A stretch of DNA of 64,000 bases from Methylobacterium sp. J-067 (GCF_022829465.1 NZ_JAKSXZ010000105.1:1-64000); one strand, 5' to 3'. Shown: positions 45,285 to 53,190, counted from the stretch's first letter. Translations and numbers: made by a program. Notes: generated by a model not told the origin, from the letters alone.

Positions 45285-45505
45285 TGCAGCGGCCCGACCG
45301 GGAGCACATCGCCCGGCTTCACGAACCGGATGACGACGGCGGACTGACAGCCAATCGCTGCGGCATCGGCCTCGCACTCGCGGCCGAAGGCGATGGGATC
45401 TGCGCACGGGCGCGGCTCGAAATAGATCCGCACGAAGGGTGCCGTGCCGGGGGCAGTCTGTTCCAGGCGCTCCACGCGGCGGCGAAGGTCTCCGGCCATA
45501 GTCAT
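45281..45505 (-). CDS. Small phage protein, unknown
   Basis: 74 residues. The N-terminus MAGDLRRRVERLEQ is a short coiled-coil-like helix, followed by beta-type sequence (FVRIYFEPRP and AVVIRFVKPGD). No family recognised. Start and stop overlap its neighbours (ATGA on both sides), which supports it as a gene of the leftward operon. Confidence 0.65.
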   Translation of the reverse strand: MTMAGDLRRRVERLEQTAPGTAPFVRIYFEPRPCADPIAFGRECEADAAAIGCQSAVVIRFVKPGDVLPVGPLQ

Positions 45506-45930
45506 GCACTCCGGTTAGGCTGAGCGGCTTCCAGGGCCGCGACACGGGTCACGAGGTCCGACATGTCGAGGGCGCGGCGGTGCAGTTCGAGGACGCCAGC
45601 CACATCCTGCGCCTCGGCTGGGCTGATCTCTCCGGCCGCCACTGCCCGCACGATGGCGGCGGTCGCCTTCGTCAGGTCAGCCGCCGTCTCGATGGGCGGC
45701 AGATCAAAGGTGACAGGGCGATCCTTCCGGGGCGGGCAGAGCCGTTCGAGGCACAACCGCATCGCTGGCCCGTCGCCTTCCAAGGCCATCTCTATGGCGC
45801 GGCGCGTCAGCGCCTCGGCCTCGCCATCCAGCAGGGCCTCCACCGCCAACGAGGCACGGTTGCGGGTGCCCGCCCGCTTGCCCGCCGGGTTGCCGCTTTG
45901 GCCTGCCTGGAACTGTCCCGAATTAGCCAT
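45502..45930 (-). CDS. DUF5681-domain phage protein
   Basis: 142 residues. The start FQAGQSGNPAGKRAGTRNRAS is the hallmark of DUF5681, a family found in prophages and usually encoded next to the terminase. Here no terminase follows. The rest is helical with LCLERLCPPRKDRPV, also conserved in the family. Part of the overlapping leftward operon. Function of the family is unknown, possibly DNA packaging. Confidence 0.82.
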   Translation of the reverse strand: MANSGQFQAGQSGNPAGKRAGTRNRASLAVEALLDGEAEALTRRAIEMALEGDGPAMRLCLERLCPPRKDRPVTFDLPPIETAADLTKATAAIVRAVAAGEISPAEAQDVAGVLELHRRALDMSDLVTRVAALEAAQPNRSA

Positions 45931-45938
45931 GGTCTATC

Positions 45939-46175
45939 TTAACACGCATCGGTGATAGTCGGTGCCTTACCTGCATTTGCAGGCGGGATGCAGGCGGGCG
46001 ACGCGAGGAACGCCGTTTTCAGGCCCTCGGCTAGCCCTTGAAGGGCGGCCACCGCAGCGCGCTGGCGAACCTCGCCCGCGTCGTCGCGGACCTCAATGGT
46101 CACTGCGGCGGTGAGGGCCATTTGGCGGGCCGTCTCAATACCGGCGGCGAAGGCGGCTTTCTCGCGCGGGGTCAT
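45939..46175 (-). CDS. Small phage protein, unknown
   Basis: 78 residues starting MTPREKAAFAAGIETARQMA, mostly helical, with two prolines and a Cys near the end. Preceded by GGGACGGAG. It lies 8 bp upstream of the DUF5681 gene on the same strand. No family recognised. Confidence 0.6.
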   Translation of the reverse strand: MTPREKAAFAAGIETARQMALTAAVTIEVRDDAGEVRQRAAVAALQGLAEGLKTAFLASPACIPPANAGKAPTITDAC

Positions 46176-46321
46176 GCCAAAATCTCCGTCCCGCTTAATC
46201 CCCGCTGCCGCGTGCGCGGAGGCACGTCATGCCGGCAAAACAAGCACCATCTTAGGTTCACGCAAGACAAAATAGGCCGATCAACTCGGGCTACATTGCG
46301 CAAAGGAGCATAATTCAGACC

Positions 46322-46588
46322 ATGAAGACCCGTATCGCCGCCGTCGTCACCGCGCTTGTTCTTGGCGTCGCTCCGATCTCGTCCGCCATGGCCTATGATC
46401 GGTCCACCTGGACGGGTCTCACGCCCTACAGCGTTGAGACCACCGGTTCCCTGGGCGCCTTTCCTGGAAGCCTTCGCGACACCAACCCGGCGACCTGCCC
46501 GATGAGTTCGGCCGCTGAAGGCAACGCCAATCAGCAGAACTTCCCAGTGAAGCAGTACGGCCAGACCTCTGGCGGCAACCGCTGCTAA
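46322..46588 (+). CDS. Small exported protein, host-type
   Basis: 88 residues with a signal peptide (MKTRIAAVVTALVLGVAPISSAMA) and a short polar mature part ending GQTSGGNRC, with two Cys. Read against the phage operon on both sides. Similar small exported proteins are common in Methylobacterium chromosomes, so this looks like host DNA inside the prophage. Confidence 0.72.
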   Translation: MKTRIAAVVTALVLGVAPISSAMAYDRSTWTGLTPYSVETTGSLGAFPGSLRDTNPATCPMSSAAEGNANQQNFPVKQYGQTSGGNRC

Positions 46589-46606
46589 GCCCACAAGGAC
46601 AGATTG

Positions 46607-46702
46607 ATGCTGAAGGTGTTTTCTTACGCGATGGCTGCTGTCTTTGCCGGCGGCCTCGCCATGACGGCCATCGGATCGGCCAACGTGCTGATGGGGCTGT
46701 GA
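46607..46702 (+). CDS. 31-residue hydrophobic microprotein
   Basis: A 31-codon frame (MLKVFSYAMAAVFAGGLAMT and onward to MGL) that forms one membrane helix. AAGGAC precedes the ATG, it lies 18 bp after the exported-protein gene, and a strong terminator follows 23 bp after its stop. These three points make a real small gene likely. Function unknown. Confidence 0.62.
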   Translation: MLKVFSYAMAAVFAGGLAMTAIGSANVLMGL

Positions 46703-46725
46703 CCCAGGGACTCTCACGGATCGAC

Positions 46726-46751
46726 GGCGGGGCGAGAGCCCCGCCTTTTTT
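46726..46751 (+). terminator. Intrinsic terminator
   Basis: A perfect 8-bp stem GGCGGGGC/GCCCCGCC with a GAGA loop, followed by six T. It ends the two small plus-strand genes. Confidence 0.9.
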
Positions 46752-46841
46752 GTTTGCGGGCGAGGTCGAGCGCGAAGGTCGGCGCGCGCTGACGGACCTA
46801 AACTCACGAGGAGAGGTTGGTTTTGATCCAGGAGGACGCTG

Positions 46842-47051
46842 ATGCCTGACGAACCAATCCCGCCCGCACCAGTCCGCACTGAGGATTTGGCCGTCACCGA
46901 GTATGACGCGGGACACCGCGTCAGGGGAGATGAACGGGGGGGCCCAGCTGCTGAGTCTGCTCTGCCGACGAACGACGAGGCACCGGAGGTCGGCTTATCG
47001 CAGAAGGGCGACGGCGAGGACGCGGTCGTGAAACGCGAAACCGAAATCTGA
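46842..47051 (+). CDS. Small acidic protein, unknown
   Basis: 69 residues, acidic, without hydrophobic segments; probably unfolded (EPIPPAPVRTEDLAVTEYDA). AGGAGG stands at the right distance before the ATG. It lies 11 bp upstream of a similar small hydrophilic gene. No family recognised; host-type. Confidence 0.55.
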   Translation: MPDEPIPPAPVRTEDLAVTEYDAGHRVRGDERGGPAAESALPTNDEAPEVGLSQKGDGEDAVVKRETEI

Positions 47052-47062
47052 GGACGCATAGT

Positions 47063-47239
47063 ATGGCCGATCAGCCGACCGATACACAGGCTCAGCGGAT
47101 GCCGCAGGGTAAACCGAAGAGTGATGGACTGGCCAACAGCCCCCAAGACACGGCGACCGGCACAGTGAAGCCGCAGGATGGTCCGATGGAGCGGCCAGGT
47201 ACGGAAGCCGAAGAGGAAGCACGGCGCGAGAAGGAGTGA
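47063..47239 (+). CDS. Small hydrophilic protein, unknown
   Basis: 58 residues (MADQPTDTQAQRMPQGKPKS at the start, ending EEEARREKE), very polar and probably unfolded, with a GAGG upstream. Same strand as the previous gene and of the same general type. The homology with phage-like sequence on the other strand resumes right after its stop. Confidence 0.5.
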   Translation: MADQPTDTQAQRMPQGKPKSDGLANSPQDTATGTVKPQDGPMERPGTEAEEEARREKE

Positions 47240-47353
47240 CCACCAGCTGGCAAGGAGGCGAGCGGTCTGCCGCACGGCGCAGAGACGGGCGCGGCGCTCG
47301 GCGTCGTCCAAATCGGGGCGGAACGGCCCCCAGGCGTCGGCGGGGGCAATCAT
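47240..47353 (-). pseudogene. Truncated phage gene, 5' part only
   Basis: Reading leftward, about 37 codons starting MIAPADAWGPFRPDLDDAER look like the front of a real small phage protein. The frame then runs into the reverse of the host-like small genes at about 47240, with a sharp change in composition. This suggests the gene was cut by the insertion of the 46.2-47.24 kb segment. Low confidence because no homologue can be checked. Confidence 0.35.
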
Positions 47354-47365
47354 GGCCACCTGGCC

Positions 47366-47398
47366 GGGGTCGCATGGGGGTTTCGGGGAAACGGGGGG
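47366..47398 (+). repeat. G-quadruplex-like G-runs
   Basis: Four runs of four to six G (47366-69, 47376-80, 47385-88, 47393-98) are separated by loops of 6, 4 and 4 bases. It lies at the left end of the inverted-repeat structure. Confidence 0.5.
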
Positions 47399-47529
47399 TC
47401 TGTTTCAGCCGCTACACACAAACTGTCATGTGTGCGTGCCTGTGCGCTCGCTTGCGCTCGGATACGAGGTTCACTGACAGTTTGCCGCGTTGGGATAGAA
47501 AAAACCCCCAATCCCCCGGAAACCCCCAT
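47374..47529. repeat. Nested inverted repeats after the primase gene
   Basis: An outer pair, ATGGGGGTTTCGGGG at 47374-47388 and CCCCCGGAAACCCCCAT at 47513-47529, is almost perfectly complementary. An inner pair, CAAACTGTCA at 47419-47428 and TGACAGTTTG at 47475-47484, is perfect. The whole is about 155 bp in a non-coding gap beside a primase-helicase gene. It could be a phage replication origin or a structured RNA. Confidence 0.6.
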
Positions 47530-47546
47530 ATTAAGCGCGCGGGGCA

Positions 47547-50201
47547 TCAGAACTCCGGTGCAGATGAGGGATGGAGCCCGGTCGCAGCGCGCTCTCCGGG
47601 GAAATGATCGCCCCCGCTGACGCGGCAGAGCGAGAACCGATTGCCGTGGCTCCCGTCCTCCTTCATCTCGATCCGGTGCCCATCCACGACGCGGCCCTTG
47701 ATCCGCGACAGCCACTTGCCAAGCCGGCGGCTGTTCACGGCGCCGCCGTCGCCGGCCTGCCGCAAGAGGAGGTCGCGGAACTCGGCCAGTTTGAAGTCGC
47801 CAGGGCCGGCGAAGGAATTGGCTGCTTCACGGTCGCAAGCGGTGCGGATGATGGTGTTGGTGGTGTAGCCGCTCGAAAGGTGCAGGTGCGCCCGCCAGTG
47901 CTCGAACAGTTCGCGGATGGCAGACAGTTCGGGGTCTTCCTCGCGGGCCGTCTCCATGCTCTCGACCGGATCGGCGTGGCCGAGCCAGACGAGGGGCGAG
48001 CGCACCATGTCCGACCAATCCTCATAGGATCCGATGGCGCCACAGACGGACGGCGAGCCGGCCACGCGGTAGGCGCGGATCACGGTGAGCGCCGCCGCGA
48101 CGTAGGCGCCGCGATCCGCCAACACGGTGCCGATGGGATCGAAGTCGAAATTCCGAAGTTCGGGCCGATCCACTTCGGCATCGAGCGAGCAGACCAAGGC
48201 GCGCCGGGTCATGTCCCCGGTGAGGATGAGGTTGTTGCCGGTGGCGAAGGTGGTGGAGCGGCATTCCAGTTCGGGCGCCTCGGACTTGCCGAGGATGCGC
48301 ACCCGCACGAGGGGGCGCTCGGTCAACTGGCAGAGCATGTCCCCGCCGAGCTCCCCATTCACGTTGTCGATGGACACAACCGGTACGGCGTCGCGAAGGA
48401 GGGCGCCGAGCCGCTTTTCGGTCTCTTCCTCGGTCTTTCCCGCCGCAATCACTGGGCAGCGCCGGCCGGTGGCGATGACGGCGGCGAGGTCCACGAGGAA
48501 GCTCTTGCCGGAGCCGGGCGTATGGGCGCGGATCGCGTGCAGCGGTGCGGTCGGCAGAACGCCGCGCACCAGAGCGGTGAGGATACCGGAGAGCGCCACC
48601 GCGCGGTCGGTCGGGCCGACGAACGGGAAGCCGGAGAGTAGCCCTTCAATGAAGCCTAGCGCCTCGGTCGCCTCGCGCTTGTCGGGGCGATCCATCAGGG
48701 CCGGCATGGTGAAGCCGGGATCCAGGGCGAGATAGAGCCGGGTCGTCGGATCGTAGCCCGCCGCTGTGAGCAGCGACCCGTCAGGCCGGAGCGTCGGCGT
48801 GGTGATGATGCCGGCGACGGGCGGGACGCGCCATTGCCCCTCGCGGGCGAGAAGCGTCGCGGTCATTTCCACGGGTGGATTAATGTCGAGCCAGTCTTCC
48901 GCGCGAAGGTCGTATCGCTGAAACCGCATGGTGCGGGCGGCCATGTCTGCAAGGCTGACGGTGATGAGCGGGCACATCCGTGCGACCGTGGTCATCCGAC
49001 CTTTTGCCGCCGGTACGGCGTCGATGACCGGGCGCACGAGGGCGCCGGCTCGCGAGTAGATTTCGACCGGGGAGGCCAGCAAGATCGCCTCCATACGGTC
49101 CACAGCCTCCGGCACCTTGCCGGCCACAAAGCGCACGATGGGGCGGCCATCGTCTTCGGGGCCGGGTTCGGCTTCTGGGTCAGCGTTGGCGCGGCGTTCG
49201 GCTCGATCCCGCTTCGGTGCCCCGGAGCGTCCGGCGCCCTTGCGCTTCCATCCGTTCTCGGCGGCGTGCCAGAACAGCGTCGCGATCTTGACCGTTCGCC
49301 CCTGCGCGAAGGTCGGCCACTTCCGTGCAGTCAGGTCGGGGTCGTTCCTAGCCGACGATGCCGACCAATCCCCCCAAAGATCGCGCCCGGCCTCGCCGAG
49401 GCCGTCGTAGAGAGCGAAGCCAATGCGGATCCACTCGTCATAGTCGAAGTCGTTCGGAAGGTGCGCGAGCGCGTCCGCGACGGTCTCGCGGTCGGGCTTC
49501 TCGTTCAAGCCGAAGCCGCCCGCCTTCCGTCCCTTCGTCTCGCGTGCCCGCTCGGCTTGCTGGCGCTCGCGCCGGGTGCGTGCCCCGGCATCCCGTAGGA
49601 TTTCCTCGGCCTCGGCCACGAACTGCCGCAGGGCGTCTTCCGTGGTCTCGGGGAGGTCGGAAAATCGGACGGTAAGCGGCGACTCGTCAGGCCAGCGGTA
49701 GGGCGCGGCGGTATCAGGGTGAATGCCGAAGCTAACGAAGTGCTGACCGCGTAGCAGCACCTCGACCTTGGTCGGCTTCTCCTTCGGGTCGTCGGTCCAC
49801 ATCAGGCCGGCGGTCTGGATCTTATCGGCCGGGATCGCGAGCCGGTAGCCGAGCAGAACCTTGGGCTCGCGGCCGATGCGTTCGAGGGGCGTCGGCCCAA
49901 GGATCCGGCGAGCGCGATCCGTGATCGCGGCAGTGAGGTCCGGTCGCAGTACGTCGATGTCTACACCCGCCAGCAGGCCGCAGAGCAGGCCGGTGTTCGT
50001 GCTGTCGGGGTAGAGCGTGCCCCACCGCCGGATTTCATCGGGCGAAGGATCGAGGCACTTTCGCTCCCATGCCGGCATCACCGGGCGCTTGCCGGCCGAG
50101 TTCACGTTCATTCCGGGGCCAGAGACAGGCACCGGGCAATAGCCATTCTCGCGGAGGGCGAGGCGCAGTTCTGTCGGGTTCGGCAGTGCGTGCGCCGTCA
50201 T
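47547..50201 (-). CDS. Phage bifunctional primase-helicase
   Basis: 884 residues. The N-terminal prim-pol domain (about 12-200) has the metal Asp pair in GVDIDV (80-83). A PriCT_2 domain follows (about 240-318, ALAHLPNDFDYDEWIRIGFALYD). The C-terminal half is an ATPase with Walker A PGSGKS (562-567) and Walker B VSIDN near 609-613. It primes and opens DNA for phage or plasmid replication. The ATG at 50201 overlaps the stop of the upstream gene. It is the largest gene of the leftward early operon. Confidence 0.9.
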   Translation of the reverse strand: MTAHALPNPTELRLALRENGYCPVPVSGPGMNVNSAGKRPVMPAWERKCLDPSPDEIRRWGTLYPDSTNTGLLCGLLAGVDIDVLRPDLTAAITDRARRILGPTPLERIGREPKVLLGYRLAIPADKIQTAGLMWTDDPKEKPTKVEVLLRGQHFVSFGIHPDTAAPYRWPDESPLTVRFSDLPETTEDALRQFVAEAEEILRDAGARTRRERQQAERARETKGRKAGGFGLNEKPDRETVADALAHLPNDFDYDEWIRIGFALYDGLGEAGRDLWGDWSASSARNDPDLTARKWPTFAQGRTVKIATLFWHAAENGWKRKGAGRSGAPKRDRAERRANADPEAEPGPEDDGRPIVRFVAGKVPEAVDRMEAILLASPVEIYSRAGALVRPVIDAVPAAKGRMTTVARMCPLITVSLADMAARTMRFQRYDLRAEDWLDINPPVEMTATLLAREGQWRVPPVAGIITTPTLRPDGSLLTAAGYDPTTRLYLALDPGFTMPALMDRPDKREATEALGFIEGLLSGFPFVGPTDRAVALSGILTALVRGVLPTAPLHAIRAHTPGSGKSFLVDLAAVIATGRRCPVIAAGKTEEETEKRLGALLRDAVPVVSIDNVNGELGGDMLCQLTERPLVRVRILGKSEAPELECRSTTFATGNNLILTGDMTRRALVCSLDAEVDRPELRNFDFDPIGTVLADRGAYVAAALTVIRAYRVAGSPSVCGAIGSYEDWSDMVRSPLVWLGHADPVESMETAREEDPELSAIRELFEHWRAHLHLSSGYTTNTIIRTACDREAANSFAGPGDFKLAEFRDLLLRQAGDGGAVNSRRLGKWLSRIKGRVVDGHRIEMKEDGSHGNRFSLCRVSGGDHFPGERAATGLHPSSAPEF

Positions 50202-50656
50202 GCTGCGCCTCCGAGAGTAGGGGGATAGTCGAAGGTCGCGCCCGTCCGCTGTGCGGCGTCGCGGGCGATGTTCACGGCGGTCTCGAAGCTGAAGGCCGTG
50301 CCGACGACGCGGGCGCTGTCGCCGGAGGCGCTGACGTGATCGACACGCCAGGACCCGCCGTCCTCGGGATCCGGCCAGATGGAAATCCAGCCCCGCCCGG
50401 GGGCAATCGGTTCGTCCGGCATGAGGGCAAGCGGTTCGCGCAACACCGTCACGGGGACGGCGTGCCGCCGGGCGTAAGCACGAGCGTCGGCCAGGGCGTG
50501 CCACTCGTCCGACGTGCGTTCGAGGGCGATGAACTGGCCGGCGGGGAGGCGCAGCCACGCGACCCACATATCTGCGACTGGCGCGACGATGACCTCGGCG
50601 GCCGGCGGGGTGCGCTCGTCCACCATGGGGGAGGGAAAGTGAGTGACGTTCGTCAT
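50198..50656 (-). CDS. Phage protein, unknown
   Basis: 152 residues of mixed alpha/beta sequence (SDEWHALADARAYARRHAVPVTVL, GRGWISIWPDPED). No family recognised. Both ends overlap neighbouring genes by ATGA, showing tight coupling with the primase and the Cys-containing protein. Probably an early function. Confidence 0.7.
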   Translation of the reverse strand: MTNVTHFPSPMVDERTPPAAEVIVAPVADMWVAWLRLPAGQFIALERTSDEWHALADARAYARRHAVPVTVLREPLALMPDEPIAPGRGWISIWPDPEDGGSWRVDHVSASGDSARVVGTAFSFETAVNIARDAAQRTGATFDYPPTLGGAA

Positions 50657-50916
50657 GCCGTCCCCCGCTCTACCTTGGTCTCGGGCCGCGCGAAGGCGCC
50701 GCAGAAGTCGGTGGCGACGACATCGGGCCAGACAGCCTGCCCGCTCTTGCGGTCGGGCTTCGGAGGCCGTGCGCGGCACTCGCCGTGCAACTGCTCAATG
50801 GTGGCGAAGCGGCTTCCGCTCGTGGGGCCGGTCACGAACGCCGTTCCGGTCAGGGCGAAGTGGACGCAGTTCCCGCAGGCGCGGGCTTTGCGTGAGGGGC
50901 TGATAAGGCGACCCAT
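50653..50916 (-). CDS. Small Cys-containing phage protein
   Basis: 87 residues. The pattern CGNC near residue 14-17, a Cys in HGECRARPP and a last CGAF resembles a four-cysteine metal site. No family recognised with certainty; proteins of this kind occur in early operons of alphaproteobacterial phages. Coupled to both neighbours by overlap. Confidence 0.68.
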   Translation of the reverse strand: MGRLISPSRKARACGNCVHFALTGTAFVTGPTSGSRFATIEQLHGECRARPPKPDRKSGQAVWPDVVATDFCGAFARPETKVERGTA

Positions 50917-51134
50917 TAGGCGCGCCTCCGCTCGTTCGACGGGCGAAGGCTCTGGGCGGCCTCAAGGGCAGCCATAATCGTGCGGGCCGCGCAGCCTAGG
51001 CTATGAACCATAGCCGCCGTGTCACGGCACTCGGCGAGCGAACCCGCCGCGCTGGCGTAGCTCGCTGCTAGGGCGCAGCGTTCGCGCACCGCATCAAGGG
51101 TGAGGTCGGCGGCGAGAGAGTGAGGCGCCGTCAT
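50916..51134 (-). CDS. Small helical phage protein, unknown
   Basis: 72 residues, nearly all helical (LTLDAVRERCALAASYASAAG, AARTIMAALEAAQSL), with three Cys. Its start overlaps the preceding gene and its stop touches the next start. No family recognised. Confidence 0.62.
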   Translation of the reverse strand: MTAPHSLAADLTLDAVRERCALAASYASAAGSLAECRDTAAMVHSLGCAARTIMAALEAAQSLRPSNERRRA

Positions 51135-51346
51135 CGGGCACCTCGCCAGCTATCAACCTGCGGATAGGCGAGCGCCGCGACGACACCAGCAAGGGCCGGG
51201 CTGAAATCAAACCGCCTGCGTAGGCGAGCAATCTGGATTTCGGATGCCTCGGGTGCTATTTGCATCGTGTCGGTCTGCCGAGCGACATTTAGAGAGGGAC
51301 GTGAGCGCCTGGCCGCGCTCCGTCCCTCGACTTGTTTCAAGGCCAT
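51131..51346 (-). CDS. Small basic phage protein, unknown
   Basis: 71 residues from the ATG at 51346, with GGGAGG upstream. Basic N-terminal half (VEGRSAARRSRPSLNVAR) and a short hydrophobic stretch (FSPALAGVVAALAY). A start at 51385 would add 13 residues. Overlaps the next gene by ATGA. No family recognised. Confidence 0.6.
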   Translation of the reverse strand: MALKQVEGRSAARRSRPSLNVARQTDTMQIAPEASEIQIARLRRRFDFSPALAGVVAALAYPQVDSWRGAR

Positions 51347-51433
51347 GTTCTTGGCCTCCCTGCTGCTGGATGCGCCTGCCGACACGGCGCGAGCTACGCG
51401 GCTGGCGAGGCGAGCCCCGCCGATGAAGGCGGG

Positions 51434-51637
51434 TTAGGCGGCCTGCTGCGGCTCCATTCCAAGAAGCTTCCGCGCAGCGGCGTTCGGGATGACGAGGCGG
51501 CGCATACCGATGCGACGCGCTTCAATCTCACCCCTTTGGATCATGTCGTAGATGAGCGAGGGGCTGACCCCGAGTTCTCTCGCGAGCGGGCGCGCCTTCG
51601 TGGGCAACCCGGCCTCGACGTTCTGTCGGACACTCAT
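51434..51637 (-). CDS. Helix-turn-helix (excisionase/AlpA-like) protein
   Basis: 67 residues. A MerR/excisionase-type HTH, LARELGVSPSLIYDMIQRGE, followed by the wing ARRIGMRRLVIPNAAARKLL. Such proteins act as Xis or early regulators. It is the first gene of the leftward operon and is divergent from a larger regulator-like gene, as in the control region of a temperate phage. Confidence 0.8.
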   Translation of the reverse strand: MSVRQNVEAGLPTKARPLARELGVSPSLIYDMIQRGEIEARRIGMRRLVIPNAAARKLLGMEPQQAA

Positions 51638-51746
51638 GTGCTAACCTCCGAAAGAGCAGCTAACAACCTACCTTTCGCAAGCTACTCGACGTTCACGCCG
51701 GACGCAAGTAAGGTAAGCCATCTACTTCCCTTTCCGGACACAAGCG
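51638..51746. promoter_or_regulatory. Divergent early control region of the prophage
   Basis: A 109-bp gap between two divergent regulator-like genes, with several related short elements: CTACCTTTCGCAAGC, GCAAGTAAGGTAAGCC in inverse sense, and CCTTTCCGGACACAAGC. These may be repressor sites, but no exact palindrome stands out. Confidence 0.4.
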
Positions 51747-52433
51747 ATGAAAAAGCCAGAACGGTCCCGCCGCGCTCGTGGGTCAGAACCCGCCCGAGCC
51801 CCGGTCACTACAAAGATTACGCCGCGACTCCGTAGCCGCCTTGAGGCTTCAGCGGAAAAAGGATCTCGTACACTGGGTAGCGAAATTGAACATCGGCTTG
51901 AGCTATCATTCAAGCTCGACTTGACTGGAAAAGAAGGTATTGGTTCAGTATTTGAAAACCAGCCAGCTACGGATTTTTTATCTTCTGTGGGATCGGTTTT
52001 TGGCGATCTAATAAAGCTGTGCGCAGATCGAGGTTTTTCCGAAATAGAAGCGCGTAAGACGCTCCGGGCCGCTCTTTCGGTTGTAGTCTCCCACCACCTT
52101 TGGATGGGCGAAGTATTCCCCGAGGCAAAGGCTAGGTCGCGCCCTGACAGCGAAAAACTGCGGGAGCTTCCCCCGGCTCTACTCGGGCTTTCCTACGCGA
52201 CAGAACACATGCTTTGGGATGCTGCTTGGAGCGATAGGGCAGCTGTCGATGATGCAATGGATGGCCGAGTGGCGAACCGTTGGACCGGCGACGGGTCAGT
52301 GATTGAGCTAGGCGAAGCGCCGAAGCCAAAGCGAGCGAGCAGCAAGTTGCGCGATCGGTCGCTGGAAGAAATCGAAGCTGACCCGCGTTTCGAAAAGCCT
52401 GAAAATCTGCATCTTTATAAGCGCGCAGAGTGA
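51747..52433 (+). CDS. Arc-type ribbon-helix-helix regulator-like phage protein
   Basis: 228 residues. The N-terminal part (about 20-55, TTKITPRLRSRLEASAEKGSRTLGSEI) fits a ribbon-helix-helix DNA-binding fold of the Arc/Mnt type. The rest is helical with no known family. It is less GC-rich than the neighbours and divergent from the excisionase-like gene, so it may be the prophage repressor. The alternative is an unknown accessory protein. Confidence 0.65.
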   Translation: MKKPERSRRARGSEPARAPVTTKITPRLRSRLEASAEKGSRTLGSEIEHRLELSFKLDLTGKEGIGSVFENQPATDFLSSVGSVFGDLIKLCADRGFSEIEARKTLRAALSVVVSHHLWMGEVFPEAKARSRPDSEKLRELPPALLGLSYATEHMLWDAAWSDRAAVDDAMDGRVANRWTGDGSVIELGEAPKPKRASSKLRDRSLEEIEADPRFEKPENLHLYKRAE

Positions 52434-52555
52434 TCGACATTCGATCATATAAATTATGACAAGGAGTACAGGGCTGACATAAACAACAAAGTCAGATGTA
52501 GCACAAATGTGCACTTGGCTGTTTACTTCCTGAGACTTCTACTCGGGAGCAAGCC

Positions 52556-52765
52556 GTGCGCATCGCCCACGACGAAACCCTGCGCCTTCGCCTCCCGGCC
52601 AGCCTGCGCCGTGATCTCGACGCCGCCGCCCGCGCTGGCGGTGTCCGCCTCAGTGTCGCGACCCGCACCGCGCTAAGCGTGGGCCTCGCCGCGATCCGCT
52701 CGACCGATAGCGACCGCGACCCGCCGACCTCGCCCGGCGCCTCTGCGATGCAGAGGGCCGCGTGA
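52556..52765 (+). CDS. Small ribbon-helix-helix protein
   Basis: 69 residues from a GTG with GGGAG upstream. ETLRLRLPASLRRDLDAAAR and the following SVATRTALSVGLAAI form a ribbon-helix-helix unit of the CopG type. It ends in QRAA inside the 18-bp direct repeat (52751-52768); before the insertion it probably ran straight into the GNAT-like gene with an overlapping start. Confidence 0.65.
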   Translation: MRIAHDETLRLRLPASLRRDLDAAARAGGVRLSVATRTALSVGLAAIRSTDSDRDPPTSPGASAMQRAA

Positions 52766-52768
52766 TGG
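52751..52768 (+). repeat. Direct repeat, left copy
   Basis: CAGAGGGCCGCGTGATGG, identical to 53173-53190. The two copies frame a 404-bp segment that has a gene on the opposite strand. Confidence 0.9.
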
Positions 52769-52800
52769 GCCGCGTCTTGGCTATTGCGGGTGCGCTGGGA

Positions 52801-53085
52801 TTAGTTGGGCTTCTCGCCGCCCTGCGTAGGCGTCGCCAACATCTCCATGCCGTTGATGGCCTCTCGAAGCGAGTGAAAGGCCGCGCCGTTCCCGCGAAGG
52901 TGGACGACCACCTTTCGCCGCTGCTTCACCCCGCCCTGTCCGTCTTCGTCCTGGAGGACAGCAGACAGAGTTATCCGTCCGACGGCACCCATGATCCCGT
53001 AAAGCGGAGCTTCATCGAACATGAGGATAGGGGCGGTAACGGATCCCTCCAATTCGATGTACGGGTGCTCGGGAGTGTCGGCCAT
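52801..53085 (-). CDS. Phage-like protein carried by the inserted segment, probably 5'-truncated
   Basis: 94 residues from the ATG at 53085 (GGAGAC upstream), with alternating hydrophobic beta-type sequence (PILMFDEAPLYGIMGAVGRITL). It is read against all its neighbours. The frame stays open upstream up to the repeat boundary with plausible protein sequence (TTVADWGGGSVARYKGRRD), so the original gene was probably longer and was cut when the segment was copied or inserted. No family recognised. Confidence 0.58.
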   Translation of the reverse strand: MADTPEHPYIELEGSVTAPILMFDEAPLYGIMGAVGRITLSAVLQDEDGQGGVKQRRKVVVHLRGNGAAFHSLREAINGMEMLATPTQGGEKPN

Positions 53086-53172
53086 CAATACGTCTCCATT
53101 GGTTCTGTCGCGGCGACCCTTGTAGCGCGCGACGCTACCGCCGCCCCAGTCGGCAACCGTAGTGTTGTCATT

Positions 53173-53190
53173 CAGAGGGCCGCGTGATGG
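53173..53190 (+). repeat. Direct repeat, right copy
   Basis: The second copy of CAGAGGGCCGCGTGATGG. It contains the ATG of the GNAT-like gene at 53187. Confidence 0.9.

Noticed and set aside
52762..53187. 141-codon plus-strand frame across the inserted cassette
   Set aside because: Only the first 24 codons look protein-like (a membrane helix); the rest is opposite a better-supported minus-strand gene, and it ends inside the second direct repeat.
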